Shown: positions 1 through 9,035, numbered from the stretch's first letter. The stretch is 37,817 nt of DNA from Gammaproteobacteria bacterium (GCA_029861845.1 JAOTYM010000035.1:1-37817), one strand, 5' to 3'. Translations and numbers: made by a program. The notes: a model not told the origin generated them from the letters alone.

Positions 1-851
1 ATGGCATCGAGTTTTCCGTCCCGCCTGCGAAGTGTTTCGGATTTCTGGGCCCTAATGGCGCTGGCAAGACCACCACTCTGCGCATGATCCTCGGACAATC
101 GCCCATCGATGCCGGTGAGCTGTATGTGTTTGGACTACCGATACGACGGCGAGGCAGCGAGATTCGTCAGCGCGCGGGGGTGGTACCACAGATAGACAAC
201 CTCGATCCAGATTTCACGGTGGTCGAGAATCTTCGTATCTATGGTTCATATTTTAATGTTCCCAAAGCAGCGCTTGATCGCCGCATTAAGCAGCTGCTTG
301 AATTTGTGGAACTCGCCGACCGCGCCGATCAAAGGATAACGACACTCTCAGGTGGGATGCAAAGACGGCTAACCATCGCCCGGGCGCTTATTAATGACCC
401 TGAACTTATCGTCCTTGATGAGCCCACTACCGGACTTGATCCGCAAGCGCGGCATATGATTTGGGCGCGCCTGCGAGATCTCAGACAGTCGGGTAAGACG
501 TTGCTACTGACGTCGCATTACATGGAAGAGGCAGAACGTCTTTGCGACGATTTGGTGATCATGGATCATGGTAGGATTCTCGATCAAGGTCCGCCGCGGG
601 CGCTCGTCAAGCGACATGTTGAACCGGAAGTGGTGGAAATGCGTGGCGCTGCCGATATGGCCGGTGAACTGTTGAACGGTACTGTCGATTGTCGCACCGA
701 AATAGTCGGCGATACCATTTTTTGTTACACCTATGATGCGCGGCCACTCGTACAGCAAATCGACAGCGTTGACAACCTTGTGTTCTTACACCGCCCAGCG
801 AATCTCGAGGATGTCTTCATGAAGTTGACGGGACGGGAATTGAAGGACTGA
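1..851 (+). CDS. ABC transporter ATP-binding protein, NodI/DrrA-like (5' end outside the window)
   Basis: ATPase subunit of an ABC-2 type exporter. The reading frame is open from base 3, so the true start lies left of the window; an internal ATG at 84 falls after the Walker A motif and cannot be the start. Visible in order: Walker A GPNGAGKTT (bases 48-74), a Q-loop VVPQIDNLDPDFTV of the type seen in NodI proteins, signature LSGGMQRRLTIARAL, Walker B LIVLDEPTTGLD and the H-loop LLTSHYMEEAE. The stop is separated by one base from the ATG of the ABC-2 permease at 853, so the two are surely co-translated and form one transporter. NodI/NodJ relatives export lipo-oligosaccharides or drugs in other bacteria; the substrate here is unknown. 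Family assignment is firm, substrate is not. Confidence 0.93.
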   Translation, partial: GIEFSVPPAKCFGFLGPNGAGKTTTLRMILGQSPIDAGELYVFGLPIRRRGSEIRQRAGVVPQIDNLDPDFTVVENLRIYGSYFNVPKAALDRRIKQLLEFVELADRADQRITTLSGGMQRRLTIARALINDPELIVLDEPTTGLDPQARHMIWARLRDLRQSGKTLLLTSHYMEEAERLCDDLVIMDHGRILDQGPPRALVKRHVEPEVVEMRGAADMAGELLNGTVDCRTEIVGDTIFCYTYDARPLVQQIDSVDNLVFLHRPANLEDVFMKLTGRELKD

Positions 852-852
852 C

Positions 853-1632
853 ATGTTAGACCTGAGTCTACCGCGACTAAAACGCCGGTCGATCAGCGTG
901 TGGCGACGTAACGTCTTGGTGTGGCGCAAGCTCATAGGCCCGAGTCTTATGATGAACTTTGGCGAGCCACTCGTTTATTTACTAGGACTTGGCTACGGCC
1001 TTGGGTTATTTATCGGCAAGATATCGGGCATGGACTACCTGACGTTTCTTGCCTCCGGCATCATTGCATCATCGGCCATGACCACCGCCACATTCGAAGG
1101 TATGTATTCGGTCTATACTCGTATGGTGCCGCAACGGACCTACGATGCCATGCTGGCCACGCCGACCGAGGTCGACGATATCCTGGCTGGTGAAATGCTT
1201 TGGTGCGCCACAAAGAGCCTTATCAACGGCATCGCTATCCTCGCGGTAGCGGCGATTCTCGGCGCCGTGACCGACATGCGTGCGGTACTGGTTTTACCGG
1301 TGGTGTTCTTAATTGGTTTGTGTTTTGCCGGTCCCGCCATGGTAATGACGTCGATATCCAAAGGTTATGATTTCTTCGCCTATTACTTTACGTTGGTAAT
1401 CACGCCCATGTTTATGCTGTGTGGTGTGTTTTATCCAACCAAGGCATTGCCCGAGTTCTTTCAGTGGTTCGTTCAAGTATTACCGCTCACGCACGCAGTG
1501 GCGTTGGCACGGCCACTCATGGTTGGGCAACCGCCTACTGACGTCACGCTCCATATTTCAATACTCTTGGCCTACGCGGTGATCGGTTACTACATCGCCG
1601 TAATCCTTACCCGCCGCCGACTGGTAGTTTAA
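853..1632 (+). CDS. ABC-2 type transporter permease, NodJ-like
   Basis: Integral inner-membrane half of the exporter whose ATPase lies just upstream (one-base gap). The 259-residue length and about six hydrophobic segments fit the ABC-2 permease family. The stretch VYTRMVPQRTYDAMLATPTE followed by an acidic LAGEMLWC segment and the late FYPTKALPEFFQW motif before the last helices are typical of NodJ-type permeases. The gene ends five bases before the stop of the convergent sensor kinase. Nothing in the sequence identifies the substrate; proximity to the exosortase module is suggestive only, because the module is read from other promoters. Confidence 0.92.
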   Translation: MLDLSLPRLKRRSISVWRRNVLVWRKLIGPSLMMNFGEPLVYLLGLGYGLGLFIGKISGMDYLTFLASGIIASSAMTTATFEGMYSVYTRMVPQRTYDAMLATPTEVDDILAGEMLWCATKSLINGIAILAVAAILGAVTDMRAVLVLPVVFLIGLCFAGPAMVMTSISKGYDFFAYYFTLVITPMFMLCGVFYPTKALPEFFQWFVQVLPLTHAVALARPLMVGQPPTDVTLHISILLAYAVIGYYIAVILTRRRLVV

Positions 1633-1637
1633 CCCAA

Positions 1638-3272
1638 CTACGAAGCGTTTGACGTCACTGGCAATTGCAGCTCGAACGCGGCGCCGACGTTCGAGGGGCG
1701 CAGCCGGATACTACCGTCGTGCGCAGTTATTAACGATCGCACAACCGCTAACCCCAGACCGGTGCCGTCCCTTGCGCGCGCGGTCGTAAAGAACGGCTTA
1801 AAGACGCGTGCGGTATTGGCTTCGGAAATACCCGGTCCATCATCCGTAATAACAATTGCTGCGTGCGCCTTATCGTTTGGCTGAATCTGATCAAGGCGAA
1901 TGGTCACGGTAACATCGTCTCCACCGTGTTGGCGTGCATTGTCTAGAAGGTTGGAGACAATACTCTCCAGGATCTCTGGGCTCATGGTGACTATAACGTT
2001 CTTGCTAGTAGGTTCGATGTTTACCGTTAGTCCCAGTCGGCGGTAGCGCTCGACAGCTCGCTCAAGCACGTGCGTAACATTGGCGGTCTCTTCCCCCACC
2101 CGCATGACATCGGCCCGTGCCAGGTCCAACAATCGCTTCACCAAGCGCTCCAAATGCGCGGCATCGTCGGTGAGGTTTTTCAAGAAACGGTTACGCTCCA
2201 TCTCAGACATGGTATCGGCATGTTCATGCAACAGTTCCAAGGCTCCCTGGATGGACGTGAGTGGGGTTTTGAACTCGTGTGATACATGCGATGCGAAATC
2301 GCGTATGTAGTCGGCGCGTTGTTCCAATGTGCGTGCCATTTGTGCCACCGCGTCCGACAATTCCGCGATCTCCCTGGTAACCGGTTGCTCCAAGGGTGTT
2401 ACTGCACCTTTTTCTCCGCGCGCCGCACGTTTTGCCTGATTGATAACCGCACTCACTGGGCGGCTGATAGTGAACGAAGTAAAAAGTGAAACGGCAAACA
2501 CGACGATTAGCAGTACCAATACCCCATAGAATAATGGATAACGTTTTCCATAAAGTGCGTGCGCAATGTTGGCGGGCGTTCTTGACAGCATTACCGCACC
2601 TAATACGCGATCTTCTTGAACAATGGGCATGGCGACAAAAACGCGCACGCGTGCACCGCGACTGATGGAGTGCAAGGGTGGTATAGGTTCGTCGGAGACA
2701 CGTGCACGTAATGAACTTACATGTTCACCGGCAAGCGCACGTGCGACCTCGTTCCAATTCGCAAGCGACTGATCTAGCTCTTCGCCAGTGGAAGCCACGA
2801 CAATGCCCTTATAATCCATGACGCGGATGCTGGCCAAAGTGACGACTTGTGCGTCTTGGATGACCGGCATGATGTCGCGGCCGGCCACGGTTGCAGCGGG
2901 ATCGGCCGGGAGTGACAAGCGGATCGCGTCCGGCGGCGGTGGTTGTATTTGATCGACGGCCAAATCGAGATTGGCCGCTCGTGGTTGCCAACGCTCAGTC
3001 GATCCTTTCTCCTGCATCCACTCGGATGCCATGAGGACGCCGTATGGTTCTAATGAGGTTATTTGTCCGGAAACATTCTCATTGAGCGTACGGACGAGAG
3101 CAGCCTTGTAGGTAGCGGCAACAAAAGCCCCTTGGGCGATGAGTTCTGATTCCGTCTGCCGTACCAATGCGCTTTCGTAGAGTCGCAACACCGCGATACC
3201 ACCAAGTGGCAACGCCAGGATCACGATGTTCACGATCACCAACACTGTACGTAAGCGCGGACGCCAGGCCAT
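1638..3272 (-). CDS. Membrane sensor histidine kinase paired with the adjacent OmpR-type regulator
   Basis: Sensor of a two-component system, 544 residues. Layout: first membrane helix at about residues 9-30, a periplasmic sensing region of roughly 215 residues containing a low-complexity PPPPD, second helix at about 248-268, a HAMP linker at about 270-320, the HisKA domain with the phospho-acceptor His332 in SHVSHEFKTPLTS, and the HATPase domain with N box LLDNARQHGGD, G1 box DDGPGI and G2 box GTGLGLAVV. All catalytic boxes are intact. It follows the regulator gene by 12 bases on the same strand, with an AGGA ribosome site about ten bases ahead of its ATG. Its gene pair is divergent from the exosortase gene, which argues that it controls that module. 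The signal sensed is unknown. Confidence 0.93.
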   Translation of the reverse strand: MAWRPRLRTVLVIVNIVILALPLGGIAVLRLYESALVRQTESELIAQGAFVAATYKAALVRTLNENVSGQITSLEPYGVLMASEWMQEKGSTERWQPRAANLDLAVDQIQPPPPDAIRLSLPADPAATVAGRDIMPVIQDAQVVTLASIRVMDYKGIVVASTGEELDQSLANWNEVARALAGEHVSSLRARVSDEPIPPLHSISRGARVRVFVAMPIVQEDRVLGAVMLSRTPANIAHALYGKRYPLFYGVLVLLIVVFAVSLFTSFTISRPVSAVINQAKRAARGEKGAVTPLEQPVTREIAELSDAVAQMARTLEQRADYIRDFASHVSHEFKTPLTSIQGALELLHEHADTMSEMERNRFLKNLTDDAAHLERLVKRLLDLARADVMRVGEETANVTHVLERAVERYRRLGLTVNIEPTSKNVIVTMSPEILESIVSNLLDNARQHGGDDVTVTIRLDQIQPNDKAHAAIVITDDGPGISEANTARVFKPFFTTARARDGTGLGLAVVRSLITAHDGSIRLRPSNVGAAFELQLPVTSNAS

Positions 3273-3284
3273 GTCGGTTAAGTC

Positions 3285-3986
3285 CTAACAGGCACGCAAT
3301 TTATAGCCCACCCCATGCACAGTCTCTATGAGACCTGCTCCGACGGCGTTTAGCTTAGAACGCAGGCGGCGCACGTGACTATCTATGGTGCGGTCGCTGA
3401 CGATGTTATGAAAGTCGTACGCGCTGTTCATTATCTCGTCGCGCGTATATACCTTGCCTGGATGCGTAATCAGAGTCCGCAGAATCCCGAACTCGGTCAC
3501 GGTTAGAATGACATCCTGCTCTTGCCAATAAGCCATGAATCGATCTTGGTCGAGCGTTAACGCACCGTTCTTTAGGATACGAATTGCCGCATCCGAATCT
3601 GTATGTGCTTCGGCTTGAGAGTCGGTGCGGCGCAATACCGCGCGCACGCGAGCCACAAGCTCTCGCGGGCTAAACGGTTTAGTTACATAGTCATCGCCGC
3701 CAAGTTCTAATCCGATAATGCGATCCACCTCGTCATCCTTAGATGAAAGGAAAACAATCGGGATGGTGCTGTGTTGGCGCAACGCGCGACACACATCAGT
3801 GCCGTCCATCTCCGGCATCATAATATCTAAAACAACCAAATCCGGTCGCTGGTCGGCGAAACAGTGCAGCGCCTGTCGTCCATCTTCAGCCGTACTGATG
3901 TCGAACCCTGCTTTTTCCAACGCGAAGCGCAAAACCTCGCGGATGTGAGGGTCGTCGTCAACGACGAGCACTTTCTGTCTATGCAC
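3285..3986 (-). CDS. OmpR/CreB-like response regulator
   Basis: DNA-binding partner of the kinase at 1638-3272, 233 residues. The receiver domain shows the acidic pair DDD at 10-12, phospho-acceptor Asp54 in VVLDIMMPEMDG, and Lys103 in YVTKPFSP. The C-terminal half is a winged helix with TVTEFGILRTL, the recognition-helix region SDRTIDSHVRRLRSKL and the closing VHGVGYKL. The start is a GTG at 3986, supported by an AGAGGA ribosome site six bases ahead; no ATG is available nearby in frame. It is divergent from the exosortase gene across a 169-base region holding a direct repeat with the geometry of a CreB box, so control of exosortase and target genes is a reasonable inference. Confidence 0.93.
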   Translation of the reverse strand: MHRQKVLVVDDDPHIREVLRFALEKAGFDISTAEDGRQALHCFADQRPDLVVLDIMMPEMDGTDVCRALRQHSTIPIVFLSSKDDEVDRIIGLELGGDDYVTKPFSPRELVARVRAVLRRTDSQAEAHTDSDAAIRILKNGALTLDQDRFMAYWQEQDVILTVTEFGILRTLITHPGKVYTRDEIMNSAYDFHNIVSDRTIDSHVRRLRSKLNAVGAGLIETVHGVGYKLRAC

Positions 3987-4053
3987 TGCTAATCCTCTTA
4001 ACTGAGTGATCTAGGATCGTAGTTTAGCAGGCTATGGTGCTACTTCTCCGGCT

Positions 4054-4069
4054 TGCACAAAATCTGCAC
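4054..4069. promoter_or_regulatory. Candidate response-regulator box: TGCAC-N6-TGCAC direct repeat
   Basis: Two copies of TGCAC separated by six bases lie in the divergent region between the response regulator and the exosortase. The known E. coli CreB box is TTCAC-N6-TTCAC, so spacing and three of the five bases agree closely with a CreB-like site, and the adjacent regulator is CreB-like. A single TTCAC (4089-4093) and a further TGCAC (4109-4113) lie closer to the exosortase start. The assignment as a binding site is inference. Confidence 0.45.
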
Positions 4070-4155
4070 AGAATTTTCAAAGTATTTGTTCACCCTCGCC
4101 ATTCGTTCTGCACAGCCGGAATCCATACTCTTCTGCGGGCAAACGAGTCAATCGT

Positions 4156-5772
4156 ATGTACAGCAGAACCCTACAATCTTTGTTTAGTTACCAGATCCTC
4201 TTCGCGATTGGGGTTGTCATTTTGGCCGCCCATCCTGTCGTCTGGTTGATAAACACATGGATTGACCCGGCCTACGGTTCGCATGGCTGGTTGGTTTTTG
4301 CGCTGGCGGCGTTACTGTTCGTTTGGAGTGTGACCAGCCAACGACGTTGGGTTACCACTGTGAGTCGTCGACGGGCGTTATGGCTACTTGCCATGACCGC
4401 CGGTGTACGCCTGATCGGCCAGCTAATGGGTGTCAATGTGATTGGTGCGTTGGCGCTGGTGCTCGACGTCTATGCGATTGGTTTGTTGTTTGAAATCAAT
4501 GGGCGTACTCGCGCGCTATCGCCAGGCTGGCTGGCGCTGGTCTTCGCCTTTTCGCTTCCGCTGCAACGTATTGTTCAGCGCACGATTGGTTTTGGTTTAC
4601 AACATATTTCGGCCGCCGGTGCATGCGGTGTACTAAAAGCCGGTTTCGACTCGATACAGTGCGAAGGTGTTCGCATCTTGTTGGCGGGGAGAGATATGCT
4701 AGTGGATCTGCCCTGCTCTGGCGCCCAGGGTCTATTGCTCTTGTTACTGCTGTTCAGCGTTTTGTCTGCACTAGTTCGGCCGACATGGCGCCGGGCGGGA
4801 CTTGGGTTTGCTATTACACTGGCCGCTGCCGTTGGCGCCAATGTTCTGCGCATTGTCGTGCTCGCGCTGGGGCTCGCTTACCCGGGTAGCCTTGGCGGCA
4901 TTGATGTAATGGCGTCACCTTGGCACGAGGCCATTGGATTGATGGCTCTCGGGCTCGGTGCTACGCCGGTGCTGCTGTGGGCACTGTACACGCCTAGACT
5001 GCTTTCGGATCCGACATTTGATGCCAAGCAGATTCTTTTTCCACTGTTCCAACAAAGGCAGCACATGCGTTTTACGAGCTTGGTATTTCTTGCCGTCGCC
5101 ATCTTTATCACAACCTTGCACGCGCGCCCGGTCGATGTGGCACGCGCGATCTCAGCACCAAAACTGCCAGAGCGTATTGGCGACTTCTACGCCGTGCCCG
5201 GCCAGCTTTCGGATATCGAGCGGCATTACTTTACGCGCTATGGTGGCGGTGCCGCGCGTGCAGACTATGGCCCCTATAGCTTATTGGTCGTAAGTACATC
5301 GGCACCGTTACGTCACTTACACGCACCCGACGAATGCCTCGCTGGCGCCGGCCACAAGGTGCGCTATCGTGGCATCAGGCAGCAGCCGCTGCCGACGGCG
5401 GTATATCGCAGCGAGGACCCCGACGGTAATCGCTGGCGCGTAGCCGTGACGTTCGTTTCCGATCGTGGCGAGATTGTAACCAGTGTTGCCGAGGCGGTCT
5501 GGCGATGGTTACAAGCGCCGGGCGCCACTTGGAGTATGGTCCAGCGCATCGCCCCCTGGCAGGTATCGGTTCAGACGCTAGCGGCCTGGGACGCGGCTGT
5601 GGTGCGGGCAATGGATTTGTCCGCGCCACAGACTCGCGCACCACCGGCGGTTGTGACCCGTTCCCGATTCGATTCAATCCAAAGCGACGGAGGCCCACGT
5701 CATGGGTGTTGTTATGCCAAGAGTTCTAACCCCGTTTTTGCTGCTAGCCGTTGTATTTGTTATGCCGGCTAA
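4156..5772 (+). CDS. Exosortase with C-terminal EpsI-like domain (XrtT-type suspected)
   Basis: Membrane transpeptidase-like enzyme expected to process proteins with PEP-CTERM tails, 538 residues. The N-terminal 300 residues are strongly hydrophobic (about eight helices) and hold the exosortase triad: Cys187 in DLPCSGAQG, Arg232 in NVLRIVVL and His257 in SPWHEAIG. After a further helix near residue 310 comes a soluble EpsI-like domain with the signature LHAPDECLAGAGHKV (His389, Cys394), so this is a fused exosortase/EpsI protein. The last 24 residues or so overlap the downstream substrate gene by 71 bases and look unconserved (rich in Cys, Ser and Pro). The only PEP-CTERM protein visible nearby is the overlapping gene, which suggests a dedicated one-substrate pair. 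Assignment to the subfamily called XrtT is from memory and unverified. Confidence 0.9.
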   Translation: MYSRTLQSLFSYQILFAIGVVILAAHPVVWLINTWIDPAYGSHGWLVFALAALLFVWSVTSQRRWVTTVSRRRALWLLAMTAGVRLIGQLMGVNVIGALALVLDVYAIGLLFEINGRTRALSPGWLALVFAFSLPLQRIVQRTIGFGLQHISAAGACGVLKAGFDSIQCEGVRILLAGRDMLVDLPCSGAQGLLLLLLLFSVLSALVRPTWRRAGLGFAITLAAAVGANVLRIVVLALGLAYPGSLGGIDVMASPWHEAIGLMALGLGATPVLLWALYTPRLLSDPTFDAKQILFPLFQQRQHMRFTSLVFLAVAIFITTLHARPVDVARAISAPKLPERIGDFYAVPGQLSDIERHYFTRYGGGAARADYGPYSLLVVSTSAPLRHLHAPDECLAGAGHKVRYRGIRQQPLPTAVYRSEDPDGNRWRVAVTFVSDRGEIVTSVAEAVWRWLQAPGATWSMVQRIAPWQVSVQTLAAWDAAVVRAMDLSAPQTRAPPAVVTRSRFDSIQSDGGPRHGCCYAKSSNPVFAASRCICYAG

Positions 5773-7915
5773 TGCAACCACAACCCTGGATGAGCGTCTA
5801 GGTGGTCGCGTGCAAGCGCGGGTCGACGGTGAGACGGTGTTCTTCCCGACCCTGAAGACCGATATCAAAGCGGATATCCAAGGCGATCTCGCGACCGTGA
5901 GCGTGACCCAGAACTTCGTCAATCCACTGACCAGCGCCATCCATGCTTCCTATTTGTTTCCGCTAAATAAAGACGCGGCTGTCTTCGAAATGATTATGCA
6001 AGTGGGCGATGAGACGGTTCGCGCCGATATCCAACGTATCGAGCAAGCACGTGCCACTTTCAATGAGGCCAAACGCCAAGGTCGCAGTGCTTCGTTGCTA
6101 ACTCAGCATCGCCCCAACATGTTCACTCAGGATATCGCTAACCTCATGCCGGGTCTGCCCATCAAGGTGACGTTGCGGTATGTGCAGGCGTTGCCCAAAG
6201 TCGATGGCGCCTATGAAATGGCCATCCCGCTAGTCGTGGGCCCGCGCTTTCAACCAACCCACGCCGGTGCCCCGCCTGACGCCGAAGAAATCATAGAAGC
6301 CCAACTGGGCGCCGATCCCACCGTTACGGCAGATTACGTCATCGGTGGCGTACCCCGCTGGAGAGACGGCGCATACTCGCTCGCCAGCACGGTGAATAGC
6401 CACGCTTCCTTCGGTCAGTGGGAATTGGAAACGTTGCCGACCTATCCGCCGGTAGCGGGTTTGGATATACCAGCGCAGATTGAGCCTGATCGCGTGGCGA
6501 TAGAAATCACCATGAATGGTGGCATGCCGATTCGCCAAATCGAGAGCGCGACGCATAAGCTCGATGTACAAGCCCTGTCGGTCGGGCGCCGAAGTATCAC
6601 CTTATCCAAAGGCCGCATCATCGATAATCGCGACTTTGTTTTGCGTTATGGGTTAGCGGGAGACACGAGCCAAGCGGGATTGTTGTCGTACAAGGACGAG
6701 CGCGGCGGCTTTTTCAGCCTACTAATTGAACCGCCTGCCATACCGGCCGTTTCCGATATTACGCCCCGGGAAATGGTTTTCGTGCTCGATTGTTCGGGTT
6801 CGATGTCTGGTTTGCCGTTGCAGGCAAGCAAGGCATTTATGCGCCAAGCACTTCGCAAGCTACGTCCCAACGATAGCTTCCGCATCATCCGCTTCAGCGA
6901 CGCCGCCACCGAGTTTTCTGCCACACCCTTACCGGCGACGCCCGGCTATATCCGGCAGGGGATTCGCTATACAGATAGCTTGCGTGGTTCCGGTGGCACC
7001 ATGATGACCGCCGGCATTCTGCAGGCATTACAGGCACCGGTGCCAGCCGGATCGATCCGACTCGTGACCTTCTTGACCGATGGCTACATCGGCAACGAAT
7101 CCGAAGTCCTAGGCCTGATCCACAAACATCTCGACTCGGCGCGTCTGTTCGCCTTCGGTGTAGGCACGGGAGTCAATCGCTTTCTCATGTCAGAGATGGG
7201 GCGCGTGGGCCGGGGATTCACGCGTTATATGGATCCCACCGAGGATGTGCAAAAAGTTGCAGTCGAACTAGCCGAACGTCTGCAATCACCGGTGTTGACC
7301 GACATTCGTATCGATTGGGGCAAGCTAAGACCTACCGGTACGACGCCCAAGTTGATATCTGACCTATTCGCGGGACAGTCGCTACGCGTACAGGGCCGCT
7401 ATGAAGAACCGGGAGACTACGAGATCAAAGTTCAGGGTCTCGTTAATGGTCGTGAAGCGGTATTACCTCTGAAAGTCAAACTGCCGAAGCAGAGTGACCA
7501 CGGTGATGCCGTCGCCCTGGTTTGGGCGCGTTCTGCCATCAAGGATTCCATGCGCTTGTTGTCGACGCCGATCCTGTTGCGTGAAGGCAGTATGCCTGAT
7601 TATCTGTTGAAGCAGCACGTGACAAAGCTAGGTCTTGATTTTTCCTTGGTAACACGTTGGACTGCATTTGTTGCCGTCACTAGCAAGATTTATAACAACA
7701 ATCCGGCGCAAACTCCCACTCGACCGGTGCCGCTCGCCCAAGTCAAGGGCGTTAGCCACCTTGCATACGGCAACACGACTGCACCGTCGCCTGGTGCCTC
7801 ATCCCAGTTCACTGGCTTCGCCACGCCCGAACCGGCCACGATTTTCGGTCTGGCGTTGATGGGATTGTTGCTCGCTTGGTTCGCGATGCGTTTACGCCCT
7901 GCTCGCACCGGCTGA
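5702..7915 (+). CDS. Secreted VIT/VWA-domain protein with PEP-CTERM sorting signal
   Basis: Predicted exosortase substrate, 737 residues. A signal peptide (about residues 1-25, hydrophobic core FLLLAVVFVM, cleavage near ANA) is followed by a VIT domain (about 30-165, with the FVNPLTSAIHASYLFPL stretch and FNEAKRQGR) and a VWA domain starting at about 357 with a complete MIDAS motif DCSGSMS (Asp363, Ser365, Ser367). The C-terminus is a textbook PEP-CTERM: PEP at residues 709-711, a hydrophobic helix, then RLRPARTG. The start at 5702 has a GGAGG ribosome site eight bases ahead; a second in-frame ATG at 5714 is possible. The architecture is that of the VIT/VWA targets known from dedicated sortase systems of marine proteobacteria, but with PEP-CTERM instead of LPXTG. 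Likely a surface-anchored, metal-dependent adhesion or binding protein. Confidence 0.92.
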   Translation: MGVVMPRVLTPFLLLAVVFVMPANATTTLDERLGGRVQARVDGETVFFPTLKTDIKADIQGDLATVSVTQNFVNPLTSAIHASYLFPLNKDAAVFEMIMQVGDETVRADIQRIEQARATFNEAKRQGRSASLLTQHRPNMFTQDIANLMPGLPIKVTLRYVQALPKVDGAYEMAIPLVVGPRFQPTHAGAPPDAEEIIEAQLGADPTVTADYVIGGVPRWRDGAYSLASTVNSHASFGQWELETLPTYPPVAGLDIPAQIEPDRVAIEITMNGGMPIRQIESATHKLDVQALSVGRRSITLSKGRIIDNRDFVLRYGLAGDTSQAGLLSYKDERGGFFSLLIEPPAIPAVSDITPREMVFVLDCSGSMSGLPLQASKAFMRQALRKLRPNDSFRIIRFSDAATEFSATPLPATPGYIRQGIRYTDSLRGSGGTMMTAGILQALQAPVPAGSIRLVTFLTDGYIGNESEVLGLIHKHLDSARLFAFGVGTGVNRFLMSEMGRVGRGFTRYMDPTEDVQKVAVELAERLQSPVLTDIRIDWGKLRPTGTTPKLISDLFAGQSLRVQGRYEEPGDYEIKVQGLVNGREAVLPLKVKLPKQSDHGDAVALVWARSAIKDSMRLLSTPILLREGSMPDYLLKQHVTKLGLDFSLVTRWTAFVAVTSKIYNNNPAQTPTRPVPLAQVKGVSHLAYGNTTAPSPGASSQFTGFATPEPATIFGLALMGLLLAWFAMRLRPARTG

Positions 7916-7955
7916 CGATAGAACCCTCCTCCTGGGGCCTCCCAAGTGCCCCTTA

Positions 7956-7983
7956 TGCCGCCCGCAAGGGCGGCAATTTTTTT
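7956..7983 (+). terminator. Rho-independent terminator after the VIT/PEP-CTERM gene
   Basis: A perfect seven-pair GC stem GCCGCCC / GGGCGGC with a GCAA loop (7957-7974) is followed by AA and seven T residues. It lies 41 bases after the stop of the PEP-CTERM gene and ends the exosortase transcription unit before the dehydrogenase gene begins. Confidence 0.9.
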
Positions 7984-8060
7984 GCCAGGCCAACCGAACA
8001 CGCAATGCAATGAGCCATGTTAAGCTTGGCGTTATGTCTGGGAACACGAAAGCTGGCACC

Positions 8061-9014
8061 ATGCTTGGGGTGTTGCTTGATCGTGCCACAATCGATACCA
8101 ACGACATCGATTTTGCCGATCTCGAGTCCATCTTTTCTGAGTGGCGCGCTTACGACTACACCAGCACGCGGGAGGTGCACGATCGCATTGCCGACGCGGT
8201 GATTGTGGTTAGCAATAAAGTCATGCTGGATGAAGCGGCCTTGCGTTCTGCCGCCCGCCTGCGGTGCGTATGCATCGCCGCCACCGGTACCAATAATGTC
8301 GATCTGCAAGCGGCGAAACAGCTAGGCATCCCAGTTAGCAACGTGCGGGGCTACGCCACACCCGCCGTCATCCAGCACGTGTTTGCGCTCATCTTGGCCC
8401 TCACCACGCGACTCTCGGATTATCATCGTGCTGTGCTGGACGGTCGCTGGCAGCAGGCACGCCAGTTCTGCTTATTGGACTATCCGATACGTGAACTTCA
8501 GGGCAAGACGCTCGGTATTGTTGGCTATGGCGAGTTGGGGCGGGGCGTGGCAACAATAGCCGAAGCCTTCGGGATGAACATCTTGGCCGCACAGCGGCCC
8601 GGCGGTGCCGCACAGGCAGACCGCATGCCCTTAGACGCGCTATTGCCGCAAGTCGATATATTGAGCCTGCATTGCCCACTGACGCCAGCAACCCAAGGCC
8701 TCATCGGCGAGCGCGAACTTGCGCTCATGAAGCGCGATGCGGTGCTCATCAATACCGCACGCGGTGGTATCGTCGACGAGCAAGCATTGGCCGAGGCGTT
8801 GCGAGGTCGTCGTTTGGGTGGTGCTGGTGTGGATGTATTGACCGAAGAGCCGCCGATCCGCGGTAATCCGCTGTTGGCAGCTGACATTCCAAACCTCATC
8901 ATTACGCCACATTCTGCCTGGGCCAGTCGTGAAACGCGCCAGCGCGTCGTGCAGGAGGTTGCCACCAACATTCACGCGTTTCTTGACGGTGCGCCGCGTA
9001 ATCTTGTTATCTAA
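8061..9014 (+). CDS. D-2-hydroxyacid dehydrogenase (hydroxypyruvate/glycerate dehydrogenase type)
   Basis: NAD(P)-dependent reductase of 2-keto acids, most like glycerate dehydrogenase/hydroxypyruvate reductase. It carries the Rossmann motif VGYGELGRG, the catalytic Arg in NTARGGIVDE, the catalytic Glu in LTEEPP and the catalytic His in ITPHSAWAS, so it appears active. The N-terminus MLGVLLDRATID matches the usual first strand of this family, which is why the ATG at 8061 is preferred; in-frame ATGs at 8010 and 8034 would add 17 or 9 residues, and no strong ribosome site decides between them. It stands alone after a terminator; the methyltransferase gene follows 21 bases later and may share its transcript. 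The exact substrate is not decided by sequence. Confidence 0.9.
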   Translation: MLGVLLDRATIDTNDIDFADLESIFSEWRAYDYTSTREVHDRIADAVIVVSNKVMLDEAALRSAARLRCVCIAATGTNNVDLQAAKQLGIPVSNVRGYATPAVIQHVFALILALTTRLSDYHRAVLDGRWQQARQFCLLDYPIRELQGKTLGIVGYGELGRGVATIAEAFGMNILAAQRPGGAAQADRMPLDALLPQVDILSLHCPLTPATQGLIGERELALMKRDAVLINTARGGIVDEQALAEALRGRRLGGAGVDVLTEEPPIRGNPLLAADIPNLIITPHSAWASRETRQRVVQEVATNIHAFLDGAPRNLVI

Positions 9015-9035
9015 CCCTAAGAGGTATGCGGGGCA

